Part shown: positions 1 through 11,657 of the stretch, one piece after another
Layout of the letters: every line of letters starts with the position of its first letter
Numbering within the stretch: the stretch's first letter is position 1
Made by a program: the position numbers and the translations under genes
Notes under the pieces: generated by a model
The model's input: the letters and a program-made list of their open reading frames with translations, nothing else
The model's database searches: none
Told to the model about the DNA's origin: nothing
Source: Oscheius tipulae
Taxonomy: Eukaryota > Nematoda > Chromadorea > Rhabditida > Rhabditidae
Length of the DNA stretch: 64,000 bases
Direction: 5' to 3'
NCBI GenBank assembly: GCA_037178975.1
Contig: JASJZH010000005.1
Coordinates: 9,634,501 to 9,698,500 of the forward strand

Positions 1-1
1 A

Positions 2-102
2 TCAGCACCAGCTGGCAGGATCCTTGAATAATTCGGTGAACACCAGCTGACCTTTCATTAGAGAGGAATCGACGCAGCCGGCCTCCTGATTATCCGCTCC
101 GA
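2..102 (-). CDS. Probable alternative last exon of the SLO-2 channel gene
   Basis: A minus-strand exon follows a TTAG acceptor and reads GADNQEAGC...FKDPASWC to a TGA stop at the window edge (about 33 codons). It is in frame with a strong donor (A|GTGAGC at 2821/2820) inside the last clear SLO-2 exon: the donor leaves phase 1, this exon needs phase 1, and the total stays divisible by three (1,150 aa). If used, it replaces the shorter C-terminus that ends at 2699. I recognise no domain in it. It could instead be the end of a separate gene lying in the 103-2698 interval. Confidence 0.4.
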
Positions 103-2698
103 CTAATCTCGGTTTGCAGGTGGAAGGAACAAATGACTTTAGATAAGAGAGACAGATGAAGTCACTTGACTCTAGTAAACGTAAAGTCAAGAAAGCGCCA
201 TATTTCGGAGCGCGGGTACGTCATCGCTCGAGTGACTGATCAAGGACTCTCTATTCTTCTTTTTAGGATCGATAGAGCAATAAAACAGTTGTCTGTCTCA
301 GAAACAGATAGACAGAGAGAAAAAGAGGAAGAGAAACACCGAGACAGAGAAACAGAGAGACCAAGAAGACAGAGATAGAGAGTCAGAGAGACAGAGGAGG
401 TTATCAGTGTCATACAACATTTCTGTATGTGGGTTGCACCAGCACTTGTCTCTTTCTCTCTCGTAGTAATGTGCTATGTGGCGAGAAGCAAATAGACTTT
501 GAAATGTGCGCAAAAAGTTTGCTCCGATCGAAAAATCAAAGGGCATCGTGAACTTTGATCCAAAAAAAGGAACCAGTCTACAAAGCGTTATCGGTGGGAT
601 GGAAACGGCGATTGACGGAAAAGGTCGCTCCGGCTCGAACTGGGTTACGAAGTTTCGGAAGAGTTTCGGAAGAAGGAAAAACGAGGAAGAACAGTCTATT
701 GTTAAACAGAAGCACTGTTTACTCCGGGACTGTCCTCACACCCAACTTTTGACCCTTAGATGACTCTCTCAATAAGAATAGAGTCAAATATTTGAGATGG
801 TGTGTCTGTTTGTTTCCATTCCGATATCTCGCCCCCACGTCTGGCTAAGTTTCAATCCCTGCCTAGAATATCTTACAGGACTGAAACCGGAACTGGAAAG
901 AGCAAAAGCATATCCATAGTCTAATCCGGGAAAGTAGCATTCTTAGGGTATAGACCGGTTGAGACAGAGAGATGGAGAGATAGAGAGACTGAGAGACAGA
1001 GAAAAATAGAGACAATGAGATGGAGAGACAGAGAGACGAGAATCTGAACCGATCTCATTATCTGAAAACTGACAAAGGACGAGTCTCTTAATTCATTCGA
1101 ATAGCGGGGGTTACCCAATACGATTTCTTCCAAAGACCACTATCAGGAAACTGTTAAATAGGGATTATAGAAAGTTCAAAGAGGAGAATGATTATCGACG
1201 AAACTCCATTTGACAGAGAAAGAGAGACAGAGAGACAGTGACCAATTTCGAAAGGGCAACCACGGGGAATGTGCACTCTCTCTCTACTCGTGTTTGTCTA
1301 TTTGGCAAACAAAAGGGGAAGGGAACCTGTCTCCGGACTATGACTGATCTCTCGCTCACCAAGAAATGTACTCGAAAAGCATAGAGTAGTCTTGACCGTG
1401 TCTCTTAACAAGGAGTGTGTCGCCTTGAGACTTTGAGTGTCCACTCTCCGGCAGTTTGCCCAGGCAGGACGAGTTTTGAAAGATCACCTTAAGGAGAGAG
1501 CAAACTACGGGCTCTTCATGTGCTCATTGCGAGCGAAAACGATGAAAGTAGCAGTTCGCTTTAGGGTCACTATTTTCTGTCTTTCCAGAAACTTTCAGCG
1601 ACTCGGCTACACTGAATAAGTCAAGAGAAGGGCTTGAGCATAATAAAAGAGCCACGTAGATTGCGAAGAAGGGTCCGATAGATCACAGTAAAATTGCGGA
1701 GTAGTAGGATACCGCTGTCCATTTGCCTTCAGTTTGAATAAATGGCGGCGCGGATTGGTAGTAACAAAAGGCTTCCAATGGCTTCATTAGGGCAAAAGTA
1801 AAGTTCTAGAGCGCACCCAAAGTTGACTTACCACCCAATTTAGGCTATAACTTTTTCTGCACAACACTCGCCTTTGTTTTGCGGCCTCGCACAAACAAAC
1901 AAACAAACAAACAGACAGACAGAGTCCGCCACAAAAGCCATCGCGCTTAAGATAGTAGAGAAGAGAGGCGGTACAAGGGATTGAGTTGAACAAACAAATT
2001 AGATCAGATAGAAAATCTCCGAGCGGAAGCATAAGATCATGGCTCTTGTTCCAAACAGTAATCTTTCTATCTCGTTGTTGGTCACAGAATAGCACCAAAA
2101 TCGGTGTTGCTGATCTCTCGGCGAGAACTCTTTTGTGTCCACGCAATAGAAGTTCAGTCCTGTGTTTCACCTTGGTTAAAATTAGTGGAAAAATCGGTTT
2201 CAAAAAAAGTGTAGGGGATGGGGTTCATTGAGTTTGACCCTTAAATACTATCAGAGCGAGAGGGGGGGACACAAACATTTTGGTATCGCGTATGCGTTTT
2301 TATAACTTCAATGCCTATTTTGAGGATTCTGCGAGCTACCACTGGGTTCTTTTTTAATAATTGTCATGACCGGATTGGAGACAGAAGCCTTACCCGCTCT
2401 GTCAATTCTAAATTCTTGTCTCCTTCAACGACAGCCTATCCATGTCATCCGCTCGTCCTGTAGAGTGTCTACTTCTTAACTCTGTCAAAAACTGCACAAG
2501 ATCAGCCTATTTCTGCCCATCTCACGTCTTTCCTCTGTCAACTTATTCAACTTCATCATTTTGTTAATCTGTCCATCCAGTTTGACCTTGTCTCTGACAA
2601 ACTATAAGACAGGAAGTCAGAGAGGCAGAGAGAGAGACAGAGATCATCATCTGATTGAATTCTGTTTGATTAAAAATTTATGAACAAATGCACTGAGA
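103..2698. other. Interval without a clear gene, rich in GACAGAGA tracts
   Basis: No convincing coding exon was found. The interval holds purine-rich GACAGAGA tracts (about 298-400, 955-1040, 1210-1240, 2615-2645), a (CAAA)n/(CAGA)n stretch near 1893-1922 and one copy of a dispersed repeat at 1793-1850. If the exon at 2-102 belongs to SLO-2, this is its last intron; otherwise it is intergenic. Confidence 0.5.
1793..1850. repeat. Dispersed repeat, copy 1 (pair with 4972-5028)
   Basis: Shares the core GTTCTAGAGCGC and the following (A/C)CAAAGTT(G/T)(A/C)ACTT segment with 4972-5028, in the same orientation. Neither copy codes for protein. I do not recognise the family. Confidence 0.6.
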
Positions 2699-5600
2699 TC
2701 AAGCATCATATCCGTAGTTTTCGTTGGTGTTTAAGTGACACTGAAAATGGAAATTCTCATTGGAATAGATGAAAACTGACATTAAAGTAGGAATCTGAAC
2801 AGGCAAGACGACTGGCTCACTGATATCCTCAGTCACGTTCTTGCCTCTCCGTAATCCCCTTCGTGGGTTCATCTTCGTGTTCTTCACGTCCTCCTTGACC
2901 GGGCTCCGTATCACATATCTAGGTACCATTTTAGGCTGTAGACTCTTCTAATCTCACATTATGTCACCCTCCTCGAGTTGTAAGTCAGCTGAGGGATTGA
3001 TGATCACATAGGAGAGCCGATTTTGACTGTTGTCCACAACTGAAAGCAGAAGTTTATTTTCTGATCCGGAAAAAGAATGAGTCGCACACAGATTGAGGAA
3101 TTATTTGAGGCAGGTTAGGTTAGGCAAACGGTTTTTGGGTCACCTTGGAGCAGTCCAGTATGAACTGAAAAATCTATGAGTAGGTGGTCGACCCACTGAT
3201 CAGGATTCTCCGTCTCTCTTTCTCTCGATATCTCTGCTTCTCTGATTCTTCGTCTATCTGTTTATTTGTCTAGCTGTCTCTCTGTCTATTTTTCCCTCAA
3301 TCTCTCTGTCTCTCTCTCTCTCTCTCTCTGTTTCTCTGTCTCTTTGTTTCCCCATCTCTCTGTCTCTCGAAACTCACCAGCATCATCTAGACTCATCCCC
3401 ATCGTTCTCATCTTACTCTTCACATGGTCATAGATGTCCTTCTTTTTCTTCACAACTTCCGGATCTTCCATGTCGAACGAACGATACTTTTGGACCATAT
3501 CATCCGATATCGACTTGCTGTCCATGGCTGTCGTTCGGAAGATTCCGATAGGGATGTCAGCCACACTGGAGCAAAGTTTCTGGTAAAGACGGCCGTAGGA
3601 CTTGATCCAGAGGTCTTCTTGAGTGATTTCTAGCTAGAAAAGACATCTTATATACAATTTTATGCCCTACCGAAGCCAAATATCCCGATCCCTCGCTCTG
3701 GTCGATTCCTAAAAGAAGACGGGTGAGCTCGACGACGTATGGTTTCAGTAGGGACTGGTACAGTAACCTAATTGGATTTTATACAGTTAAATTAAGAGTA
3801 CTGACCGGTCCATCATGTTAGCCGAGAAGACACCTCCCGCAGCGAATGGTAGACGGAACATGAAGGGCATGTGACTTCCCCTCTTGAGCTCTTTCTAATA
3901 AGATTCTATCATTGACCGGTCTTGAAAATGATACCTTTTCAATCTTGGACTGTTCGAGCGAGTAATGATCGTTCGGATTGAACTGAACAAAGCGCATATT
4001 GCTGGAATGGGTCAGTTCGGTGATCATTCTGACTCGGGGGAACATTTTGTGAATTTTTTGGACTGTAATGATTGTGCTGCAATCGGCGTAGTGTTCTTGA
4101 GCCAGAGGGGCCATGTCATGGACGACGACCACATGTTCAGCTCGGGAAACACCAGCTCGGAGTAGATTCTCGAGGCTGAAAATCTCTGTCTCTGTCATAG
4201 CTTGGTTACCCACTTTGAGATCTTCCCTTTCATCCAATAGATCATCGGGAAATAGGAGATCGCATCGAGGAAGGCAGTTGTCGGCTGTTCATTGTCGTCC
4301 AGCTCGAGAAGCAGAACAATGGGATGCAGATCGTGTACAGGCCGATAATATGCACTGAACAGCGTCATTTTCCCCAAAAAAGAATAACCTTACCGTAGCG
4401 GTATGATGAGATTATACATCCCACTGCTGGTCCTGTCCGCAGCCAGAATGATAGGACGATTGAGCCAGTTTGTGTACTCGTGAGCTGCGGTAGCTGAGGA
4501 ATGAGGGCATTCTTTGTCAAGTTGAAGACAGCAAAGGGGTCTCTTCTCCTGAACGACGGTGTGTCACCTTCTTATCATGTTCTCTCTTTCCTGTCAACAT
4601 GTCCGAGTCAGCTTGACAGGTTATTCAGGGTCAACTTACCCCAACTGGTTCTGTCAGCCTGTCTCTGTCATACTTTTTTGTCAGCCTGTCTTAACACAGT
4701 TCTGATCCCGTAACTGCCAGAGAGACTGACTCTGTCAGAAAGTCCGTGTTTTTGTATGGTCCTAATCCCTTTGCTTGTAAGGCTTTCACCTCCATAGTCA
4801 TGTTGTGGATTCAATATGTCAAAGTCAGCTGGTCAACCTGCCCTTCAATATTGTTCTGTCAAGACCAGTTCTTGGACTTACGGCAGAATCAAGCCTGTCA
4901 CTTTGGTCGCAGATAGACTGTCTCCTACCGCTCTCGCTGTCCTCTGACTTTCAGTCAGCGAGTCAGTCGAGCCAAGTAAAAGTTCTAGAGCGCCTCCAAG
5001 TTTCACTTGCCATCTAATATTGTCAATAATTACTGTAACAAAATAGCTTGCTCGAATCGGTTTTGGGCTCATGAACAGACTGACTTACGCTTTTGTAGTG
5101 AAGAGATGCCAAATCTTACCTTGAGCATGTGACAGATAGTGTTCGAGGTTCCTATATACGTTCTGGCCTGTGGATAAGTCCGTTGGAGCCTGTAACTCTC
5201 TCACTAAACAGTACCTCGCGATACTTATTACCGTAGCAGAATGCAAGGTCCGCGACACTTTGAACACTTCTTCATCTCTTTCTCATTATCAGAGTCAGAG
5301 TCGCTACTGCTCTCCTTGCGCGCCTCGGTGACCATTGCTATACTGGGTCGACGGCTCGAGTTCTGTTGTGGAACGTCAATTAGTCGGATCTCATCTGTGG
5401 CCTTGTCCTTCTGGAGCATCGCCCGCTTCTTCGGTCTGAGTTTCCCCTCTTCCAGGCCGGGCACATCCATGGCAATCGTGCCAATGTTGGCGATAGTCGA
5501 AGCCACGTGAGCCTTCTTCCTCTGACTCTTGAGATCCTTCCGGAAATCGTACAGGCTCTCCTCATTGGTGAGTCCCACGTAATAGAGAATATCTCGAGAC

Positions 5601-8600
5601 TGGATGAGATGCTTGAGCCCGGGGTTGAGAGTCATCTTGGCTCCTTCCTCTGCCTTCTTCACACCGATCAGACCGATACCGTAGCTGGAAACCAGTTGAA
5701 TCTGGCAAAGTGGTCAACTTACGACTTGTGAGCATGGAAGGAAGCGTATGTGAACGTTTTTCCGACAAAACCACCGAAGAACTTGCTATCTTCCACCCGG
5801 ATATGGTAGATCTCATTCCCGGAGTGGAATCCGTACACTTTGTGCCAGGGCTCTTTGGATTTTTGTCCTTCTCTGAAAAAGGGATTGATATGGGTTCTGA
5901 GAAAGTACTTACTCTCCACGGGACGTGTGCATTAGAAGTGTGATGAACGTCGAGATTCCGGGACAGATGCAGTTATTGGACAGCATCGAATACTGTAAAG
6001 TTTTTCTGTCTTACTGTCTCTTTGTCTCTCTGCACCTGTCTTTCTGTCTCTCTCTGCCTCTTGTTTTTCTGTCAGCGATACTCACCTTGAACTCATCCTC
6101 ACAAATCAGTACTTCGGCATGTTCGATGTGCATTTTGGTCTCGGGACGAAAGATCTGCACATATTGGGGAACTTTGGGCGCATAATCCTTCATTGCCCAG
6201 GAGCGAAGAATCGTGTGTTCATCCTATGAACACCTACAACCATGTAGACAAAAAAGTTACCGTAGTGATCTTCTTGGATTGATGTCTGGCCGAAAGAATG
6301 AACACTGCTCGTGCTGAGGTTATCTTCACCCTGAGCATCGGAATTTTCTTAGTCTTCACTTTGTGACCGACCGTTCCAAATCCTCGTCTCTCAGGGCACT
6401 TCCTCTGACAAAATGTACTCTGGAACTGTAAAGAGGAATCTTCAGCAGCATTCGGGTTGCAGTGTCCAGCTCTTTCGGGCAGAGAAGGACAACTTGGACT
6501 GACTGATGCTCACAGTGAGCATAGAACTCGTCCAGGAAATCCCTAAATTCGGATTTTGATCAAAGAGGAAACATTCTCACTTCATAAACTCCATGTCCAG
6601 ATGTGTTATGCTAACAACAACATGTTGCTCGTTCGTGGACCAGCTCGAGCCGTAATCTCCTCCACTTTTCTCTCGCTCTGACCAAGTTGAACCCAAGGCT
6701 TCCAGCTGTCCCGGGAGCAGGGATAAGGCTACAACGATGAGAATGATGACGATTAGCTGGGAGAGCCAGTTGTCAGGGTATCTGGAAAACTACGAATAAC
6801 CGCAATTGTTCGTATTCTTTGCGCGCTATTTTCGTAGTCAAAACGACATGCTTGAGTTTTCGGATGTTGAGCAAAGTTGTAGAGAAGACTAAGGACTACA
6901 AATTTGGACAGCACATCGCAAATATTAAAATTTACGGGATTATCCAGCAAAAGCTCAAAACGAGCTTAAGGCTCTAGAAAGGCTCCCGTACCGCCTCGGA
7001 GGATCACACTTGGAACAGTCGAGACTGTACAGGCGATAAAAAAGATGATTAGCTGCGCCGATTCGTCAAGCTTTTTCCGTTTTTCGGCTTAGTGATGTTC
7101 ATCAAGGGCTACAACTTCGCAGAGCATAGAAAACTCAAAAGTGAGCTCTTAGCTCCTATTTAGGACTCGCCGCGACAAAAGACGTTTTGCCGCGTCCCGA
7201 GAGGTGAATTAGATAGTCGAATTTCGGGCCCAAGATGGTATTTTTTTGTTTTTCTATGTTTTGCAAAGTGTAGTCCTTGATAACCTCTACAACTTTGTAG
7301 AATATCGGGAGGCTCACCACTGTCTTGAACATTTGCCGGAAGGGCGCCAATTGGAAACTCGAAGGAAGAAAACCTACAGATCTCCATATCCAACAGTCGA
7401 CAACGTGACCATGACAAAGTAGAAAGACTGGAAAAGAGAGAACTGTCGTCCTCCTCCTCTCTGTAGGTGTTGAATGCAACACGTTCCGGTAAAGATGAGA
7501 CAGAGGAGCGTGCTGAAGAGGAGGAGCAGTTGCCGGAACAGAGCCGAATGGTTCATGAAAGAGCCCCGATTCAGATCGTTCTAAAACTGTTTTTACGTCT
7601 TAGATCAAACTACATACCATCAAATCCTTCAAGGCAAACATAGCCAGCCAGCAGTTCATGAAAGCTGGGATGAATAGCTGTCTAGCATGGGGGAAGAATA
7701 TGGTCACGATGTAGGGGAAACTTGTGATCATGTCAATCAAAAAGTGGACCGTGATAAACAGCTTCCAGAGGTTTCCCTTGTAACTGATGTAGAACGTGAA
7801 GATGGTCTGCCCCATGGAAAATGCAGCCACAACTGTTTGGAGCAGCCAGAATGTGTAGCTCCGATCTACCCAGATGAGGTATTCACTGAAACGCGCGGTC
7901 TTGAATCAATTGAAAGAGAAAACTTACGTGTCCAGATGGCGATCCTTCACATTTGGGGCGGCAACATGATCTGGTAGATCCTTCTCGTCGTTAAGAACCC
8001 GTATGCAGTAGAGGAAGCACGAGAGCAACTTGATGAAGACATTGAACAGTCGTATCCGAAGACCTGAACAGAATGTTAGAAAAAGAGAAAAAACAGAGAC
8101 AGGGAGATATTCTGACAGAGAGATAGAGAGGTCGAAAAACTGAGAGACTGAGAACAAACCTAAGAGGTGCGATAGTAGATCTGCTACTCTCACGGCTACT
8201 CCGAAGCGCGCTCTTGGCAAAGAGTTTCAGATTCTTTCGGAAACAATTAAGAATCAAAAATAAACTCTTAATCTTTCTTTAAAAAAATTTGCAATCACTC
8301 AGGTAGGCTTTCTTATCAGAGACAGAAGGACAGGGAGACATAGTATCACCGAACAACATTAAAAGAGACAGATGACTGGTATGACTGTAACTCACTAGAC
8401 TTCTGGTTCTCAACGAAATACTGTTGAAGACGAGCCTTGAACGACGTATCGATCCCATATTGCATTCGAGCACTGAAAATTATGCTATTTTTAAAAAAGC
8501 ACAATATTTTGACACTCTATACATGTTTTATTGGTTTACATCCAAACAACGCTTAATAGAGAACCTTTCTAGGTCAAGAGTGGCGGCCGAGCTGCAGGAA

Positions 8601-11600
8601 AACATATAGTAAGACAACCGGGCGGCGAGCCCCGGCTTAATATGTTTGTGCTCCCACGATACTTGAATCTTACGTCCTAATCTCTCTATCTCTCTGTTTC
8701 TGTCTCACTGTCTCTATGTCCCTCTCAGTCTATCTTTCTCAATACTTCATTCTTATTCTACGTGAGTCCAAATAAAAGAAAGCTAAAAATTGAATGAGAA
8801 GGCAGCGATGCGCAAAACGCGAAAGGCGATAACGGGCACCAGCTGGTTTCATCCCACCAGCGAAACAACCAATTCCGGAAAGAGCGAGAGCTGTAAAATA
8901 GCGAGTGTTGCTCTAGGCAATATGCCTTAAAAGTCTCGGGGAGAGAGAGGGAGTCTATTGAACCACCGGGGTTGTTTTGGAGCATACACGGTGTCGGCGA
9001 AGGACTCCATTATTGCCTTTCTCCCTTCAGTTCAGACGCTCCTCCATTCTCTTCTTCATTCCAGGCTAATGGACTCGACTAGAAATAGTGTTGTTGGGAG
9101 AAGTCCAAAGAGAAGAGGCTATTTACTCAGGTACTGGTTGCGTAATACCGACAGGACATGCCGACGGGGCCAGGGAGAGAGAGACTGTTTGCTCCAGTTT
9201 TATGACTATTGACAAATATTGGGTGGGTACAAAAAGGGTTCGTCTCGATTGAACGTCGAGATTTATATGCTGATACATTCCGAATTTTCGGAACAAAGTC
9301 TGCCGCGCAATTTCGCTCTCGGCACACATGATGCGAAGTTCAGCGCACTCAAAAACGGACTTTTGAGGACGACATTTTTTACCGTTTTTGTTGTTTTGCA
9401 AAGTTGATCTTTTCGAGCTCTACAACTTTGCAGAGCGGCACGAAGCCAAAAAAAACGGTATCTTGATCCCCGAAATGCCCAAATTCTTGCGCATAGTTTC
9501 GGACTGGTACGGCCGCACTTGCATATTTTTACTACATCATTAATCACAAAATGTTTGGTTCGGTTCTAACGAAAGTGGAAGAAAAAGTAGTATTCACTCA
9601 TCCACAATGAGCTCAATTACGGGACACACTCGAACGAGGATCGGAACAGAAAGAGGCAATTGAGCTGTCACTTTGTTGGTCAGAAATGGGTCTCAGCTTC
9701 CCCCCGCCTAATTAAAGGAATATGTAATAGGATCAGCCTTGCCTATCTAGAAGAATTCCGATGAGATGGGATAGTCAGAGTCTTATAATTCCGTCAAAAT
9801 ATTGCTCAGAGACGAAAGGCAACAAGTATTGAGAGTGAGCGCGACGCTTATCAGCCTAATGAGCCAGAAAGGAGTGAGAAAAGAGGGCGAGTAAATCAAT
9901 TTACCCATCCTGACAGCTACATATTTTGCTTAACAGCTTCTGCACATTATTCTGGCTAAAAAGTTAGAAATGTCAGAGTCGAGAGTGACTCTCCCATCGC
10001 CGTTTCGAATTCCCGGAAGACGGCTAAAGACGATAAATGAGGGCCCCCATATTCAGTACTCGAATAAAATAGTCAAGGCCCTTTTTTAAAGTTGGCTTCG
10101 GGACCAACCAACACAAATATATGTCAATCTTTTTTGTAGTTAAAGTTTCAAACCTGTCGGCCAAAAGAACTTTCTTGGAGGAAAGAAGCATCTTCTTGAA
10201 TACCGATCTTTTTCTGGGAGATTGTCTTCCCGTGTATCTCATTAATAACTTTCTTTTTCTCACAATTACACTGGACTCAGTTTTTATCTTCATGGTCATT
10301 TGTCATAGAACATGCTGCAAGAACAGGTGCTGCTTATTGCTAGTCATGGAAAGAAACAGAGAAACAAGAAGACAGAGAGACAGAAACAAGGAAGCAGAGA
10401 CACAGAGATACAGACAGACAAAGAGAGGGAGAGAGAGACACATAGAGAGAGATCAATTCACGGATGAAAAAGAAGTTTTGAAGCGCAAACCAGACATTCG
10501 GAAGTACTGAACGTAATGAAACTATTCATTTTTAAGCCTAGTTGTTAGTCAGCGAAGAAAAACACCGTCCTGCTTATTGAGAACAGACTCACGCTTCCGG
10601 ATGGACATCTAAACTTCGATAGAAGAAGTCTTTTCCGCCGCGTTCCATGGGATGCCCAGCTGCTCTCTCTCTCTCTCTGTCTCAGAGTTACACCCGAAGA
10701 CAAGTCGCCCCAGATCATTTTCTCCTCATTTCTAATCACTGAAGAAAAACATTGGGAACTAGGCTCCAGAACGAAAATGCTACACGCAGCTGCCAGAAAA
10801 CAAGACATTTCCGATTGCTCAGGGATATTTTTCTAAGTCTTACCCCCTTTTCGCTGCTTATTCAACCCACAATATTTGTTTTCAGTCATTTTCAAGTCCA
10901 AACTACGAGTCATGGTATCAGTCTCTTTTGGAGTAGGTCTGGGAATACCGGATATTCAAAATGACATTGTAAGTCAAGCTTATGGCACAAAAAAAACTTA
11001 CTAGTCGGGTATTGATCTATGTCGACCCATTGATGAAGGCTATCACATTGAGAGTAAACACAAATCAGAGTGTGCGCAAGGGGTAGGTGGCTAGCAGTCA
11101 GTTCGTTACAGGCTCCATCAACAAAGTTTCTTTCTTTCTAATGTTTGCACCGCCTTGGCTGAAAGCAGGTTCCAGAACACTTTTATGAGCTTGAAAAGAT
11201 TGTTTTCTAGCCAAAAAACAGGAAGCAAAGTTATTTAAACAGTCCAAAAAAAGCAAAAACGATATTAGGTTCTAGCGAGATTCGAACTCGCGTCGCAGGA
11301 TTCAAAGTCCTGAGTGCTAACCACTACACCATAGAACCAGGCGCCGGCCCCTCTTTCAGCCCTTGTGCTAAACGAGAGCGCAATAAGTGCCGCGATTCAC
11401 GAGGCCAAACTGACCACAATCGTCTCTGGAACTGACAGAAAAAGGCTGTAAAGGAACCAATTGTTGGTCAAAATAGATAGAACTCACGTATTGCTCGCTC
11501 GAAAGAGGTTACTGATGGACTGTTTCATGCCTCCCTCAATCTCGGCTGTCAAGAGCGAGGACCTTCTCGAGACGTCGTCAATGAGTCGGAGCTCGGCCTG

Positions 11601-11657
11601 CTGGTGGGCATAGTTGTTGGCATAGAACGCCCCGTCCCCATCGTCCTCATCTGTCAT
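2699..11657 (-). CDS. slo-2: SLO-2/KCNT (Slack-type) sodium-activated potassium channel alpha subunit
   Basis: A large-conductance K+ channel of the plasma membrane whose cytoplasmic RCK gating ring senses ions. Exons (minus): 11657-11488, 8472-8396, 8063-7928, 7885-7618, 7580-7378, 6781-6581, 6542-6372, 6330-6261, 6223-6086, 5992-5913, 5872-5723, 5684-5232, 5195-5120, 4548-4394, 4354-4214, 4175-3935, 3894-3806, 3767-3671, 3633-3378, 3039-2958, 2918-2699. All junction phases agree; the product is 1,157 aa. The pore is visible as STVGYGD after the turret-side [11 protein letters not shown]1-S4 lie in the exons before it. RCK hallmarks follow: [74 protein letters not shown] and LSYVIINPS. The order matches vertebrate Slack/Slick throughout. 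Intron 1 is about 3 kb and holds a tRNA gene; other introns are as short as 38-41 nt. The extreme N-terminal exon ([15 protein letters not shown]...) is assigned from phase and position only. The C-terminus has two options (see 2-102). Confidence 0.93.
3205..3375. repeat. TCTCTG/TCTGTT low-complexity tract in a SLO-2 intron
   Basis: A degenerate pyrimidine tract on the plus strand made of TCTCTCTG, TCTGTCTG and TCTCTGTT units. It fills the 5' part (on the minus strand) of the intron between the exon ending at 3378 and the exon starting at 3039. Confidence 0.9.
4972..5028. repeat. Dispersed repeat, copy 2 (pair with 1793-1850)
   Basis: Intronic copy inside SLO-2 of the element at 1793-1850, built on the same GTTCTAGAGCGC core. 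Confidence 0.6.
6863..6910. repeat. Hairpin repeat copy, degenerate
   Basis: Carries GTTGAGCAAAGTTGTAG followed by a damaged right arm (CTACAAATTTGG). A member of the roughly 50-bp inverted repeat family; this copy lies in the 600-nt SLO-2 intron after the pore exon. Confidence 0.6.
7093..7128. repeat. Hairpin repeat copy, half element
   Basis: Shows the loop CATCAAGGGCTACAACTT and right arm CGCAGAGCAT of the hairpin family; the left arm is lost. It lies in the same SLO-2 intron as two other copies. Confidence 0.5.
7257..7304. repeat. Hairpin repeat copy
   Basis: Left arm TTTTGCAAAGTGTAG, loop TCCTTGATAAC, right arm CTCTACAACTTTGTAGAAT. The arms are nearly complementary. Third copy in the SLO-2 intron 6782-7377. 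Confidence 0.75.
8152..8275. repeat. Roughly 120-bp dispersed repeat, copy 1 (pair with 38880-38995)
   Basis: Aligns with 38880-38995 along most of its length: shared landmarks are GAAGC(G/C)CGCTCTTG, AAAGAGTT(T/A)CAG and TTCTTTCGGAA(A/G)CAATTAA. It sits in a SLO-2 intron directly after a GACAGAGA tract, as does the partner copy, so the tract may belong to the element. Confidence 0.75.
9391..9438. repeat. Hairpin repeat copy
   Basis: TTTTGCAAAGTTGATC, loop TTTTCGAG, then CTCTACAACTTTGCAGAGC. It lies in the large first intron of SLO-2. Confidence 0.75.
11267..11338 (-). tRNA. tRNA-Gln (anticodon TTG)
   Basis: A 72-nt cloverleaf. The acceptor stem pairs GGTTCTA with TAGAACC; the D arm GTGT/GCAC, the anticodon stem CAGGA/TCCTG and the T stem GCGAG/CTCGC all close. 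The anticodon loop CTTTGAA gives TTG, read as glutamine (codon CAA). Internal promoter elements are intact (A box near GTGTAGTGGTTAGCAC, B box GAGTTCGAATCTC). A run of five T follows about 9 nt downstream on the minus strand, a normal Pol III terminator. No CCA is encoded, as usual in eukaryotes. The gene is nested in intron 1 of SLO-2, on the same strand. Confidence 0.95.

Noticed and set aside
4195-4240. Apparent frameshift between two overlapping SLO-2 frames
   Set aside because: A 38-nt GT..AG intron (4176-4213) joins the frames exactly and restores the conserved NLxxLLxxG segment, so there is no frameshift.
5085-5120. Extension of the SLO-2 exon to a donor at 5093
   Set aside because: The donor CAAG|GTAAGA at 5120 joins to [14 protein letters not shown] at 4548 and aligns with Slack without a gap; the extension would add residues with no counterpart.
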